Source: Microbacterium kyungheense (GTDB taxonomy: Bacteria; Actinomycetota; Actinomycetes; Actinomycetales; Microbacteriaceae). From it: DNA of 64,000 nucleotides. Every line of letters begins with the position of its first letter. Within the stretch, counting starts at the first letter, position 1. The position numbers and the translations under genes are program-made. The notes below the pieces were generated by a model. The model ran no database searches. It was not told where the DNA came from and saw only the letters and a list, made by a program, of their open reading frames with translations. The stretch covers positions 248,001-312,000 of the forward strand of contig NZ_VFPE01000001.1 in NCBI RefSeq assembly GCF_006783905.1. Reading direction: 5' to 3'. Positions 23,775 through 33,800 of this stretch are shown here, piece by piece.

Positions 23775-25430
23775 TCAGGCGTCAGGTGCCGCGTACACCC
23801 GCTCGCCCTCGACGAAGGTCTGCAGCACGCGGGTGGCGCCGATCTGGTCGGCGGAGCCCGCGAACGGGTCGCGGTCGAGCACCACGAGGTCGGCGTACTT
23901 GCCGACCTCGACGGTGCCGGTCACGTCGTCCAGGTGGTTCACCCACGCCGACCCGGCGGTGTAGGCCGTGAGCGAGGTCGCCAGGTCGATCGCCTGCTCG
24001 GGGTAGAAGGGGTCGTAGTCGCCCTCTTCGTACCCCGGTGCGGCCTTGCGGTTGACGGCGGTGTGGATCGCGGCCATCGGATCCGGCGTCGAGACCGACC
24101 AGTCGCTGCCCGCGGCGAGCACCGCGCCCGCGCGCAGCAGGTCGCCGAACGGGTACTGCCACGCCGAACGTTCCGGGCCGAAGAACGGCAGCGTGAGCTC
24201 CACCATCTGCGGCTCGTACGTGGCCCACAGCGACTGCATGTTCGCCGCCACCCCGAGCTCGCGGAAGCGCGCGATGTCTTCGGGGTGCACCACCTGGATG
24301 TGCGCGATGTGGTGGCGGTTGTCGCCCCGGCCGTTGCGGGCGATCGCGTGCTCGACGGCATCCAGGCACTCGCGCACGGCGCGGTCGCCGATGGCGTGGA
24401 AGTGCACCTGGAACCCGGCGGCATCCAGCAGTGGCACGGCCTCGTTGAGGATGTCGGGCGCGACGAACGAGATCCCCGAGTTGTCGGTCGGATGCCCGTG
24501 GCCGTCGAGATAGGGCTCGAGCATCGAACCGGTGAAGTTCTCGGCCACGCCGTCCTGCATCACCTTGATGCTGGTCGCGGCGAAACGGCCGCCGCGGTAC
24601 TGCTCGCGGCGTTCGAGCAGGAACGGGATCTGCTCCAGCCCGGCTGTGCGGTCCCACCACAGGGCGCCCACCACGCGGCCGGTGAGGCGCCCGTCGGCCG
24701 CCGCCGCGAGGTACGCGGGGCCTGGGTCTCCGGCATCCCCGTAGGAACCGACGATCGCGTCCTGCCAGCCGGTCACGCCGAACGAGTGCAGGTAGCGCTG
24801 ACCGGTGAGCAGGGCGTCGACCATGCGCTCGGCCGGCTCCGCCGGAAGCAGGCGGTTGACGAGCGTCATCGCGCCCTCGTGCAGTGTGCCCGACGGGTTG
24901 CCCGCCTCGTCGCGCTCGATGCGTCCGTCGGCCGGATCGGGGGTGTCGCGGTCGATGCCGGCGAGGCGCAGCGCCGCCGAGTTCACCCACGCGCCGTGGC
25001 CGTCGCGGTTGGGTAGGAACGCGGGCCGGTCGCCGGTGACCGTGTCGAGGAGGGATGCCGTCGGCGTGCCGCCCGGGAACGCCGACATGCCCCAGCCGCC
25101 GCCGAGGATCCACGCGTCCTCCGGATGCTCCAGCGCGTAGCGGCCGATGGCGTCGGTGTAGGCGTCGGCGGAGTCGAGCGCCGACAGATCGCAGCGGAGC
25201 ATGTCGAGCCCGCCCCACACCGGGTGGACGTGCGCGTCCTGGAACCCCGGGAGCAGCATCCTGCCCCCGAGGTCGACGACCTCGGTCGACGGGCCGATGA
25301 GGTCGTGCACCTCGTCGCCGCCGACAGCGACGATGCGCCCGGCGGCGACGGCCACCGCATCGCTGCGCGAGCGCACGGTGTTCGCGGTGAAGACAGGACC
25401 GCCCGTGAAGACGAGGTCGGCGTACGGCAT
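23775..25430 (-). CDS. Amidohydrolase (YtcJ-like) encoded with the polyamine transporter
   Basis: A 551-residue metal-dependent hydrolase. Metal ligands are visible in LLPGFQDAHVHP, in VHFHAIGDRAV, in HHIAHIQVVHPE and in LAAGSDWSV. The small beta-sandwich formed by both termini ends GKYADLVVLDRDPF. YtcJ-type enzymes cleave N-acyl or N-substituted amide bonds; no substrate is established for most. It is the last gene after the importer genes, so it may release the transported compound from an N-acyl form. It has a clear ribosome site (GAAGGAGTCC). The gap to the permease holds a 73-base palindromic repeat. Confidence 0.87.
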   Translation of the reverse strand: MPYADLVFTGGPVFTANTVRSRSDAVAVAAGRIVAVGGDEVHDLIGPSTEVVDLGGRMLLPGFQDAHVHPVWGGLDMLRCDLSALDSADAYTDAIGRYALEHPEDAWILGGGWGMSAFPGGTPTASLLDTVTGDRPAFLPNRDGHGAWVNSAALRLAGIDRDTPDPADGRIERDEAGNPSGTLHEGAMTLVNRLLPAEPAERMVDALLTGQRYLHSFGVTGWQDAIVGSYGDAGDPGPAYLAAAADGRLTGRVVGALWWDRTAGLEQIPFLLERREQYRGGRFAATSIKVMQDGVAENFTGSMLEPYLDGHGHPTDNSGISFVAPDILNEAVPLLDAAGFQVHFHAIGDRAVRECLDAVEHAIARNGRGDNRHHIAHIQVVHPEDIARFRELGVAANMQSLWATYEPQMVELTLPFFGPERSAWQYPFGDLLRAGAVLAAGSDWSVSTPDPMAAIHTAVNRKAAPGYEEGDYDPFYPEQAIDLATSLTAYTAGSAWVNHLDDVTGTVEVGKYADLVVLDRDPFAGSADQIGATRVLQTFVEGERVYAAPDA

Positions 25431-25462
25431 GGGACTCCTTCGTGTCGTGGTTCCGGCCCAGT

Positions 25463-25535
25463 CCGCGAGGGGCCGGCTGAGGGACGAGGGGATGCATGAG
25501 CACCGGCCCCTCGTCGGTCGGATGACCCCTCGCGG
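25463..25535. repeat. 73-base palindromic repeat element, copy 1
   Basis: Two inverted 29-base arms (25463-25491 and 25507-25535) around a 15-base loop. Each arm has CCCCTCGTC at one end and CCCCTCGCGG at the other, with a variable 10-base middle. The same layout occurs at 60586-60658. The element lies between a permease gene and the amidohydrolase gene and could fold in the RNA as a processing or stability hairpin, like REP/BIME elements. Confidence 0.75.
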
Positions 25536-25597
25536 GATCAGATGGCGGGGGTGCGGACGGGCGAGCGGACGGTCGGCCTAGCGGTCCGGCATCCCGA

Positions 25598-26494
25598 TCA
25601 ACCGCCCGCCATGGTGCGGGCGATGTCGGCGGCGGAATCGCCGGCGCGCTTGAGCACGATGGCCACGACGGCGAGGGCGATGAGGGTGAGCAGCAGCATG
25701 ATCGTCGACACGGCGGCGATCTCGGGGCGCAGGCCCGTGCGCACCGCGCCCAGGATGTACACCGGCCAGGGCGTCGAGCCCGCCACCGAGACGAACGCCG
25801 CGATGACCGTGTTGTCGAGGCTGAGCGTGAACGACAGCAGGAATCCGGCGAGCACCGCCGGCATCGCGAGCGGCAGCGTCACGCGGCGGAACGTCGTCAG
25901 CGGCGGTGCGTACAAGTCGGCCGAGGCCTCTTCGAGCTGCGCGTCGAGTCCGATGAGGCGGGCGCGCACCAGGTACGACACGACGGCGATCGAGAACAGC
26001 GAGTGGCCGATCACGAGCCGGAAGATGCCGTTGTTGAAGAAGGCGATGCCCCAGTCCTGGCCGAGGGTCACGAGCCACGGCAGCAGCGCGACGGCGTCGA
26101 CGATCTCGGGCGTCACCGACACGAGCAGCAGCAGCACCAGGAACCACCACACCCACTTGCCGGGGTGGCGGGCCATCGCGATGCCGGCGAGCGTACCGAG
26201 AACCGAGGCGAGCACGGCCGCGAGGAAGCCGGTCTGCACCGAGATCAGCACCGCGTTGCGGACGACTTCGTTGGTGACGATCGCGGCGAACGAGTCGAAG
26301 CCGAACTGCGTGAACGACGTCAGCAGGCGCCCGACGTTGAACGAGTACACGACCACGACGGCGATCGGCAGGAACAGGAACACCAGCACCGCGATGCCCC
26401 AGATCGTGAACCCGAGGTCGCCGCGATTGCGCTTGGCGCGCGGGGTCACCGCGCTCTTCGCCGACAGGATCGTGCGCGTGTCGGTGGCGGTCAT
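25598..26494 (-). CDS. potC: Polyamine-type ABC transporter permease (PotC-like)
   Basis: A 298-residue permease with six hydrophobic segments. The EAA loop that touches the ATPase is in QLEEASADLYAPPLTTFRRVTLPLAMPAVLAG. It starts inside the stop codon of the other permease (ATGA), so the two are made together as a heterodimeric channel. The family imports putrescine, spermidine or related organic cations. Confidence 0.88.
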   Translation of the reverse strand: MTATDTRTILSAKSAVTPRAKRNRGDLGFTIWGIAVLVFLFLPIAVVVVYSFNVGRLLTSFTQFGFDSFAAIVTNEVVRNAVLISVQTGFLAAVLASVLGTLAGIAMARHPGKWVWWFLVLLLLVSVTPEIVDAVALLPWLVTLGQDWGIAFFNNGIFRLVIGHSLFSIAVVSYLVRARLIGLDAQLEEASADLYAPPLTTFRRVTLPLAMPAVLAGFLLSFTLSLDNTVIAAFVSVAGSTPWPVYILGAVRTGLRPEIAAVSTIMLLLTLIALAVVAIVLKRAGDSAADIARTMAGG

Positions 26495-27417
26495 GCGGCA
26501 CCTCCGGCGGATGCGACGGCCACGGGTGCGGCGGGCGTCGGGACGGGCTCGAGCACCACGCGGTTGCGCAGGCGCATCGGAAGCCCGATGAGCCACATCA
26601 GCCCGATCCCGACGGCGGTCGTGAGCAGCACGATGAGGATCAGCATGATGGCCATCGCCGAGCCCAGCGCCCAGTTCTGCGCGGTCTGGAACTGCGTCGC
26701 GACCATCTGGCCGATCATGTTGCCCTTCGCACCGCCGAGGATCGTGGCGGTGATGTAGTCGCCCATGAGAGGGATGAACACGAGCAGCACGCCGGCCAGC
26801 ACGCCGGGACGCGAGATCGGGAGCGTGACCCGCAGGAAAGTGGTCCACCGGCCGGCGCCGAGGTCCTTGGACGCCTCGCGCAACGCGGGGCCGACACGGT
26901 CGAACGCGACGAACAGCGGCAGGATCATGAGCGGCAGGTAGTTGTAGATCACGCCGAGCAGCACCGCGGGGCGCGTGTACAGGATCTCCAGCGGCCCGAG
27001 CCCCAGCGCCTGCATGACCCCCGAGAGCCAGCCGTTGGGGGCGAGGATGATCTGCCAGCCGATCGTGCGGACCAGGAAGTTCGTCCAGAACGGCACCATC
27101 ACGAGCGCCACGAGCAGCCCGCGCTTGGACAGCGGTGCCTTGACCGCCATCCAGTACGCCACCGGCGCGCCGATCGCCAGGCACGCGAGCGTGCCGGCGA
27201 TGCCGATCCACAGCGTGTTCTGGAACGTCGCGAAGAACGTCGGCGTGAGCACCTCGAGGTAGCGGTCGAACGACAGCACGTCATTGGCGTGCGTGCCGAA
27301 GATGCCCGGCTTGTACCCGAAGCTGAACCAGACGACGTAGCCGACCGGGATGACGAAGAAGAACAGCAGCCAGGCCCAGGCGGGGAACGCGAGGGCGATG
27401 CCCGCCTTCTTACGCAC
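26491..27417 (-). CDS. potB: Polyamine-type ABC transporter permease (PotB-like)
   Basis: A 308-residue permease with six hydrophobic segments, starting at a GTG that overlaps the stop of the binding-protein gene by eight bases. The EAA loop is ALREASKDLGAGRWTTFLRVTLPISRPGVLAG. The N terminus FPAWAWLLFFFVIPVGYVVWFSF is typical of PotB. It pairs with the PotC-like subunit. Confidence 0.88.
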   Translation of the reverse strand: MRKKAGIALAFPAWAWLLFFFVIPVGYVVWFSFGYKPGIFGTHANDVLSFDRYLEVLTPTFFATFQNTLWIGIAGTLACLAIGAPVAYWMAVKAPLSKRGLLVALVMVPFWTNFLVRTIGWQIILAPNGWLSGVMQALGLGPLEILYTRPAVLLGVIYNYLPLMILPLFVAFDRVGPALREASKDLGAGRWTTFLRVTLPISRPGVLAGVLLVFIPLMGDYITATILGGAKGNMIGQMVATQFQTAQNWALGSAMAIMLILIVLLTTAVGIGLMWLIGLPMRLRNRVVLEPVPTPAAPVAVASAGGAA

Positions 27418-28588
27418 CCGCCGCCGCCTTCACCTTGTTGTAGATGTCGACGGCGCGCGCGAGCGCGTCGTTGACCTCGCCCTCCTCCATCGTCGCCAGC
27501 TGCTCCGGCGTGAAGAACACCATGTCGAGCATCTCCAGGCCGGCGTCCGCGGCGGCCTGCTCGATGTCGGCGACGCCCGTGTGGTAGCCGATGTAGTCGA
27601 GCTCCTGCAGCGAGACCTCAGGGTCGAGCACGTAGTCGATGAACGCGTGCGCGGCCTCCGGGTGGGGGGCGCCCGTGGGGATCGACCAGTTGTCCATCCA
27701 GATCTCGGTCTTCGGGCCGGCGAGCACCCACTGCCAGCGGTCGGGCTCGCTGCTCTCCATCAGCGCGAGGCGCACGTCGCCGTTGTACGCCTGCATCAGC
27801 ACGTGCGACGCCTGCTGGATCGCACCGCCGCCGGGGTACGAGTCGAACGCCTCGATGTGCGGCGCGAGCGTGTTCACGAGGAAGTCCTCGGCGGCGTCGA
27901 GGTCGGCCTCGTCGGTCGTGGTCCACGGGATGCCGTTGGCCCAGAAGTACGCGCCGGTGAGCTCGCTCGCGTCGTCGAGCATCGACGTCTTGCCGCTGGC
28001 CTCGTTCTGCGCGGCATCGAGGAAGTCCGCCCAGGTCGACAGCTCGCGCGTGATGACGGTCTTGTCGTAGACGTAGCCCGTCGTGCCCCAGTCCTTGCAG
28101 ATGGAGTACTCGTTGTCGGGGTCCCAGGCCCGGCCGACGAACGCCGGGTCGAGATTCTTGAAGTTGGGGATCAGATCGAGGTTGAGCTTCTGCAGCAGCC
28201 CGTTCTGCACCATCTGCTGGATGTAGACCCCGGTCGGCACCACGATGTCGTAGCCGCCGGTGCCCTTGGCCGCGGTCAGCTTGGCGATCATCTCTTCGTT
28301 GGAGTTGAACGAGGTGAGCTCGACGGTCGGGCCCTGCTCCTTCGTGAAGGCGTCGATGACGTCGGGGCTGTCGTAGTCGCCCCACGTGTAGATCGACAGC
28401 TTGTCCTCCAGTGCGCCGCCGGTCGCCTGCGGCGCAGCCGACGTGCCTCCGCCCGGCGAGCAGGCGGTGAGGATCGCCGCGGCGCCGGCGGCCGCGGCGA
28501 TGCCGAGGAAGCCGCGGCGGCTCAGCTCGCGGCGGATGGTGGGCAGGGCCTCGGCGCTGGCGAGGATGCGGATCGGGGACTCGGGCAT
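27410..28588 (-). CDS. potD: Polyamine-type ABC transporter substrate-binding lipoprotein (PotD-like)
   Basis: A 392-residue binding protein. The N terminus has a twin-arginine motif (LSRRGFLGIAAAAGAAA) followed by a lipobox (ILTAC), so it is exported folded by Tat and anchored as a lipoprotein. The body has the spermidine/putrescine-binding marks KLSIYTWGDYDSPDVIDAFTKEQG and LNLDLIPNFKNLDP. It captures the ligand outside and passes it to the two permeases. Ribosome site AGGAGTCC precedes the ATG. Ligand is inferred from family only; amine choice needs assay. Confidence 0.9.
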   Translation of the reverse strand: MPESPIRILASAEALPTIRRELSRRGFLGIAAAAGAAAILTACSPGGGTSAAPQATGGALEDKLSIYTWGDYDSPDVIDAFTKEQGPTVELTSFNSNEEMIAKLTAAKGTGGYDIVVPTGVYIQQMVQNGLLQKLNLDLIPNFKNLDPAFVGRAWDPDNEYSICKDWGTTGYVYDKTVITRELSTWADFLDAAQNEASGKTSMLDDASELTGAYFWANGIPWTTTDEADLDAAEDFLVNTLAPHIEAFDSYPGGGAIQQASHVLMQAYNGDVRLALMESSEPDRWQWVLAGPKTEIWMDNWSIPTGAPHPEAAHAFIDYVLDPEVSLQELDYIGYHTGVADIEQAAADAGLEMLDMVFFTPEQLATMEEGEVNDALARAVDIYNKVKAAAGA

Positions 28589-28639
28589 CTCAGGACTCCT
28601 GGTTCTCGGACACTGGGGTTCGCGGGTGCGAGGGCGGTT

Positions 28640-29839
28640 TCAGACGGCAGGCGGGGCGACATAGCCGCCGTCGGCCGCCGCGTCGTCGGCGGGGAAGAGC
28701 AGCACGTTCGCGGCATCCCACGAGCACACCACCGCGTCGCCGACCGACAGCGAGGGCGCTTCGGGGGTGGGGCGGCGCGCGATGAGGCTCTTGTCGTCAC
28801 TGACCTGCACGAGGTACTGCATGGTCTCGCCGAGGTGTGCGACGCCCAGGAGGGTGCCGCGGACGGAATTGACGGGGGATGCCGCGCCGGCAGGATCGGC
28901 GGTGGACTCGGCGGTGATGCGCACGAACTCGGGACGCACCGCCGCCTGGCCGCGCGCGACGCCGGTGAGCTCGGCCGTCGCACCCCGCACCAGGCCCTCG
29001 GGTGCCTCGACGGCCGCGCCGCTCTCGGCGACGGGGCCGGTGAAGAAGTTCTGCTGGCCCACGAACGCCGCGACGTAGGCGGATGCGGGGCGCGCGTACA
29101 CGGTGTCGGCGTCGGCGATCTGCTCGATGCGGCCGTGGCGCATGATGGCGATGCGGTCGCTCATCGAGAGCGCCTCGCCCTGGTCGTGCGTGACGAACAC
29201 GAACGTGATGCCCAGGCGTGACTGCAGGAGCTTCAGCTCCAGTTGCATCTCTTCTCGCAGCTGCCGGTCCAGCGCGCCGAGCGGCTCGTCCAGCAGCAGC
29301 ACCGCGGGGCGGTTGACCAGCGCGCGCGACAGCGCGATGCGCTGCTGCTGTCCGCCCGAGAGCTGGGTCGGCTTGCGGTCGGCGAACTGGCGCATCTGGA
29401 CGAGGTCGAGGGCCTCTGACACGCGCGTGCGGATCTCGGCCTTCGGCGTCTTGCGCTGCTGCAGCCCGTACGCCACGTTCTCGGCCACCGTCATGTGCGG
29501 GAAAAGCGCATACGCCTGGAAGACCGTGTTGACGTTGCGCCGGTACGGCGGCTCGCCGAGCACCGACTGGCCCGAGATGCGGATGTCACCGGCATCCGGC
29601 TGCTCGAACCCGGCGATCATGCGGAGCGTGGTCGTCTTGCCGCAGCCCGACGGGCCGAGCAGCGAGATGAACTCGCCGGGCTGGATGGTCAGCGACAGGT
29701 CGTCGACGGCGAGCTGGTCGCCGTAGTGCTTGGTGATGCCCGAGAGCAGCACCGCCCCGCGCGCCGCGTCGCCGCCGGGGGGAACCTGGTCTGCCGGGAT
29801 CGCCGCCGAGGCGGGCGCCGTGCCTGTGGACGTCGTCAC
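28640..29839 (-). CDS. potA: Polyamine-type ABC transporter ATP-binding protein (PotA-like)
   Basis: A 399-residue ATPase: Walker [18 protein letters not shown], signature [17 protein letters not shown], Walker [15 protein letters not shown]-loop [13 protein letters not shown], and a C-terminal TOBE domain (about 270-399) that couples to the permeases. It is the first gene of the operon. GTG at 29839 is preferred to the longer frame because AAGGAC lies eight bases upstream and the family match starts soon after. The middle-length C-terminal domain contains an Ala/Val-rich insert ([18 protein letters not shown]). Confidence 0.92.
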   Translation of the reverse strand: MTTSTGTAPASAAIPADQVPPGGDAARGAVLLSGITKHYGDQLAVDDLSLTIQPGEFISLLGPSGCGKTTTLRMIAGFEQPDAGDIRISGQSVLGEPPYRRNVNTVFQAYALFPHMTVAENVAYGLQQRKTPKAEIRTRVSEALDLVQMRQFADRKPTQLSGGQQQRIALSRALVNRPAVLLLDEPLGALDRQLREEMQLELKLLQSRLGITFVFVTHDQGEALSMSDRIAIMRHGRIEQIADADTVYARPASAYVAAFVGQQNFFTGPVAESGAAVEAPEGLVRGATAELTGVARGQAAVRPEFVRITAESTADPAGAASPVNSVRGTLLGVAHLGETMQYLVQVSDDKSLIARRPTPEAPSLSVGDAVVCSWDAANVLLFPADDAAADGGYVAPPAV

Positions 29840-29899
29840 TCGTGAGGTCCTTCGTGTCGCGGGCCGTGCGACGGTGCGCGGCCTATCGGGTGTGGGGGT

Positions 29900-29928
29900 A
29901 TTCAATATCGGGGCGTGCCCCGGTGCAA
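29900..29928 (-). promoter_or_regulatory. Candidate promoter and operator of the polyamine operon
   Basis: On the minus strand TTGCAC, 17 bases, TTGAAT. The spacer contains a perfect 14-base palindrome, CGGGGCGTGCCCCG (29909-29922), well placed for a repressor. It is about 60 bases upstream of the ATPase start. The rest of the 29840-30107 interval shows no gene. Confidence 0.45.
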
Positions 29929-30107
29929 TCCGCCGCACGACGAAACAGGACGATCCGAGCCGACGGGTGCGCGCGGTGCGACAGATCGTCCGGGTCAGTG
30001 TGAAGCCGAGGAATCCGCGATGTTTCGACGAGAAGTCGCATCCTGGATGCCTCCTGCCTCGCCGTCGGACGACAAACCGTCCGTTGCACCATCGTGACCT
30101 GCGGGCG

Positions 30108-30896
30108 TCAGTGCTGGCAGGTCGGGCACCAGAACACGTTGCGTTCGCGCGTCGGGTCGGCGCCGAGCGCGGAGCGCCTGATGAGGGTTCCGCAGCGACG
30201 GCACGGTCGACCGTCGCGACCGTAGACCCACGTCGTGCGCCCGCGGCGCGCGTCGCCGGTGAAGGTGCGATCGACGCGGTCGCGGTTGGCGCGGATCATG
30301 CGGGCGCCGAGATCGACGACGGCGGCGGCATCCACTTCGTTCGCCGGCGTCGTGGGGAGGATGCCGCGCACGAACAGGATCTCGTTCACGTACTCGTTGC
30401 CGAAGCCGGCGATGCTCCGCTGGTCCTGCAGCGCGACATGCACGGCACGGGTGTCGGCGTGCAGCCGTCGCGCCGCCTCGCCCGCGTCCCACGCGTCCGA
30501 GAGCGGATCAGGGCCGAGGTAGCCGACGAGCTCGTCCTCGGCCGCCGTCGGCACGAGCTTGATGTCGGCGAGGTCGAAGCCGACAGTCTCCCACTCCGTG
30601 CCGTCGGGCGCCGTCGCGCCGATCACCGCACGCGCTCGGAATCCCGGAGCGTGCCAGCGCTCGCCACGGCGGTACACGTGCCACTCGCCCTCCATCTTGA
30701 GGTGCGAGTGCAGCGTCCAGTCGCCGATGCGATGCAGCAGGTGCTTGCCGCGGCTCACGACGCCGTGCACGATTTCGCCGCGCAGGTCCGCCGTCGCCGC
30801 CTGCGGAACCCGCAGCTCGAACCGCGTGACGGTCGCGCCCGCGAGTGCGCGGTCGAGTCGCCGCGCGGCCTGGAAGACGGTGTCGCCCTCAGGCAC
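30108..30896 (-). CDS. Fpg/Nei family DNA glycosylase (endonuclease VIII-like)
   Basis: A 262-residue base-excision repair enzyme. It begins Met-Pro-Glu-Gly, giving the N-terminal Pro nucleophile and catalytic Glu after Met removal. The helix-two-turn-helix is in [19 protein letters not shown], and the C-terminal zinc finger is [11 protein letters not shown] with [10 protein letters not shown]. It removes oxidised bases, pyrimidines in the Nei branch. Its start overlaps the end of the lhr gene by eight bases, so helicase and glycosylase are co-expressed, an arrangement known in actinobacteria. Confidence 0.92.
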   Translation of the reverse strand: MPEGDTVFQAARRLDRALAGATVTRFELRVPQAATADLRGEIVHGVVSRGKHLLHRIGDWTLHSHLKMEGEWHVYRRGERWHAPGFRARAVIGATAPDGTEWETVGFDLADIKLVPTAAEDELVGYLGPDPLSDAWDAGEAARRLHADTRAVHVALQDQRSIAGFGNEYVNEILFVRGILPTTPANEVDAAAVVDLGARMIRANRDRVDRTFTGDARRGRTTWVYGRDGRPCRRCGTLIRRSALGADPTRERNVFWCPTCQH

Positions 30897-33800
30897 GGGC
30901 GGCTCCGCGCACGGCGTCGCCCGCGGTCAGCCGGCGGAGGGTGAGCCCCCGAGGGGACTCGACGAATCCGGCCTCGCGCAGCGCGCGCCCGACTGGGCCC
31001 ACGCGCCCGGAGGCTCCGGGCGACGCGCCGGCGGCGCCTGGAGGGGGCGTGGGGAAGGTCCCGTAGACGAACGCGCCGTTGACCTGCTCGATCGTGAGGG
31101 TGTCGAGGCGCCGGGCACGGGCCGTTCCCGCCAGGTCGCGCGTGGCGGCTTCGAGCGTCGCCTCGTCGCCGGTGAAGGCGAGCGCGGACTTGCCTCCTCG
31201 CTCCAGGTACAGGGCCAGGGCGCCGTCCACCAGCACGACGAGCGCACCCGCCTTGCGTCCTGGCCGGTGCCCGACCCCTTCGAGGGCGGGCCACGCGAGG
31301 GCCGCGCCGTACGGGTTGGCCGGATCGGTGGCGGCCAGCGTCACCGCCCGCAGCGGCGGGGGATCGGTGAGTCCCGCGAACTCGCGCAGGCGGTCGACGG
31401 TGGCCGAGGCCGCGAACTGCGCTGCGCCGAGCTTCTCGATCACGTACCCGCGGCGACAGTGCCCCGCCTCCTCGAACCCGGCGAGCACGCGGTACGTCTG
31501 CGCGAAACCGCCGGGGACCCCTTCGGACTGGACGGCCCCGCGCGTGACGACGCCGTAGCGGTCGAGCAGCAGGCTCGCGCTGGCCGTGGCGCGCAGCGCG
31601 GCGTCGGGTTCGGGTGCGGCCAGCAGCGACCAGCGGCCTCCGGCCGAGGGCGCTCGCGCGGGGAGGGATGCCGACACCGCCCGCACCGCCACGCTCATGC
31701 TGCCCGGGGCGCCGCGGTAGAGCCGGGCGCGGGGGGTGCGCCGGGTGACACGGTGCGCCTGCGATCCGCCCGACACGAGCGACCGGACGGGCGCGAACGT
31801 GTCGTTCGTGACGCGGCCCGACCAGGCCAGCCGCCAGAGCGCTTCGGTCACGGACTGCTCGTTCTCGGCCCCCGTCGCCTGCCGCAGCTGCGCGGCGAAG
31901 TACGCACCGCCGCCCTCTAGCGCCGCGAGCAGCTGGGCATCGAGCGAGCCTGGTGCGACCTCGTCGGCGTCGTCGGGCAGGGCGAGGGTCAGCGGGACGG
32001 CGTCGGCGGGATGGAGGGCGACCCACCCGTCTCGTCCGGGGAGGCTCCCGTGACCCGACCACACGACCTCGCCGGTCGACGTCAGCTCGTCGAGCATCGC
32101 CGGGCTGTAGTCCGACACCCGGGCCGGGAGGATCAGCGACTCCCAGGCGCTCGCGGGGATCGGGACGCCGGCGAGCTGCTCGACGACCGCGGCCACGCCG
32201 TCGACTCCCTCCAGCGGGCGGGTCACGTGCTGCCACACCGGCAGGAACCGCCCGTACGCGTGCTGAGAGACCGGCTCGACGGTGCCGCGGATCGCCGCGA
32301 GCGAGCGCATCCGCAGGCGACGCAGCACCTCGCTGTCGCACCATTCCGCGTCGTCGGAAGCGGTGGCGCTCGTGGTTCCTGAGCCGGTCGACGCCTCGGG
32401 CAGGAAGTATCCCGAGGCGACGCGACCCTGCGATTCGAGACGCTGCAGGGTCAGCCGCGCGACCGCGACGCCGACGCCGAAGCGGTCGGCCGCGGTATCC
32501 GCCCGGAAAGGACCGTGTGTGCGGGCGTAGCGGGCGACGAGGTCGCCGAGGGGGTCGGCCACCGGTTCGAGGAACGCCGTCGGGATGCCGACCGGCAGCG
32601 CCACCCCGAGCGCATCGCGCAGGCGTCCCGCGTCTTCGATGGCGGCCACGCGGTTCGCGCCGGCGATCGTCACCGGGATCGCACGACGCGCCGTGATGAG
32701 GGCGTCGAGATGAGCGGATGCCTCGGCGAGCGGTGCCGCGTCGGCATCACCCGACGGCTCCAGGCGTGCTGCCACCTCGGCGGCGTCGAGCGGGCCGAGC
32801 TGGCGCAGCAGGTCGGCCACACCCTCCACGCCGCGCGCGCGGCGCTCGGGGTCGAGGCGCTGCGCCTCGCGCTCGAACTGGGCGATCACGTCGGGATCGA
32901 GCAGCTCGCGCATCTCGACCTTGCCGAGCAGCTCTGACAGGAGCGCGGGGTCGACCGACAGGGCGGCGGCACGGCGCTCGGCCAGGGGAGAGTCGCCCTC
33001 GTACATGAAGGCGCCGACGTAGCCGAACAGCAGGTCGCGCGCGAAGGGCGACGGCTGCGCGGGCTCCGTCTCGACGAGGCGGATGCGGCGCTCGCCGATG
33101 CCGCGCATGAGCCGCAGGAGCGAGGGGACGTCGTAGACGTCCTGCAGCACTTCGCGCAGCGTCTCGAGGATGATCGGGAACGTCGGGTACCGCCGGGCGA
33201 CCTCCAGCAGCTGCGCCGAGCGCTGCCGCTGCTGCCACAGCGGCGTGCGCTTGCCGGGGTTGCGGCGCGGCATGAGCAGCGCCCGCGCCGCGCACTCGCG
33301 GAACCGCGATGCGAACAGCGCCGAGCCGCCGACCTCTTCGGTGACGATCTGGTCGAGCTCGTCGGGGTCGAAGACGAACAGGTCCGCCCCCGGAGGCTCG
33401 GCGGTCGCATCCGGGATCCTCGCGATGATGCCGTCGTCGCTCGCGACCGCGGATCCCTCGACGCCGAGCCGCTCGCGGATGCGCGCGTTGACGGCCAGCG
33501 CCCACGGGGCGTGCACCTGCATGCCGTACGGCGAGTGCAGGATCACGCGCCAGTCGCCGACCTCGTCGCGGCCGCGTTCGACGGTCAGCTGACGGTCGGT
33601 CGGGAGCGTGCCGGTGGCCTCGCGCTGCTCGGCCAGGTAGGCGAGCAGGTTGTCCTGCGCGAAGTCGTCGAGCCCGGCCTCGCGCAGCCGCGCCTCGGCC
33701 TTGTCGGGCTTCGCCGTGGCGACCTCGCGCGAGAACCTGCCGAGCGCCTCGCCCAGCTCGGCGGGGCGGCCGATCCCGTCGCCGTGCCAGAACGGCACCT

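Noticed and set aside
27350..29221. A 623-codon open frame on the plus strand
   Set aside because: It runs opposite the binding-protein and ATPase genes, which have clear motifs and ribosome sites; the frame is Arg/Gly/Val-rich with no fold.
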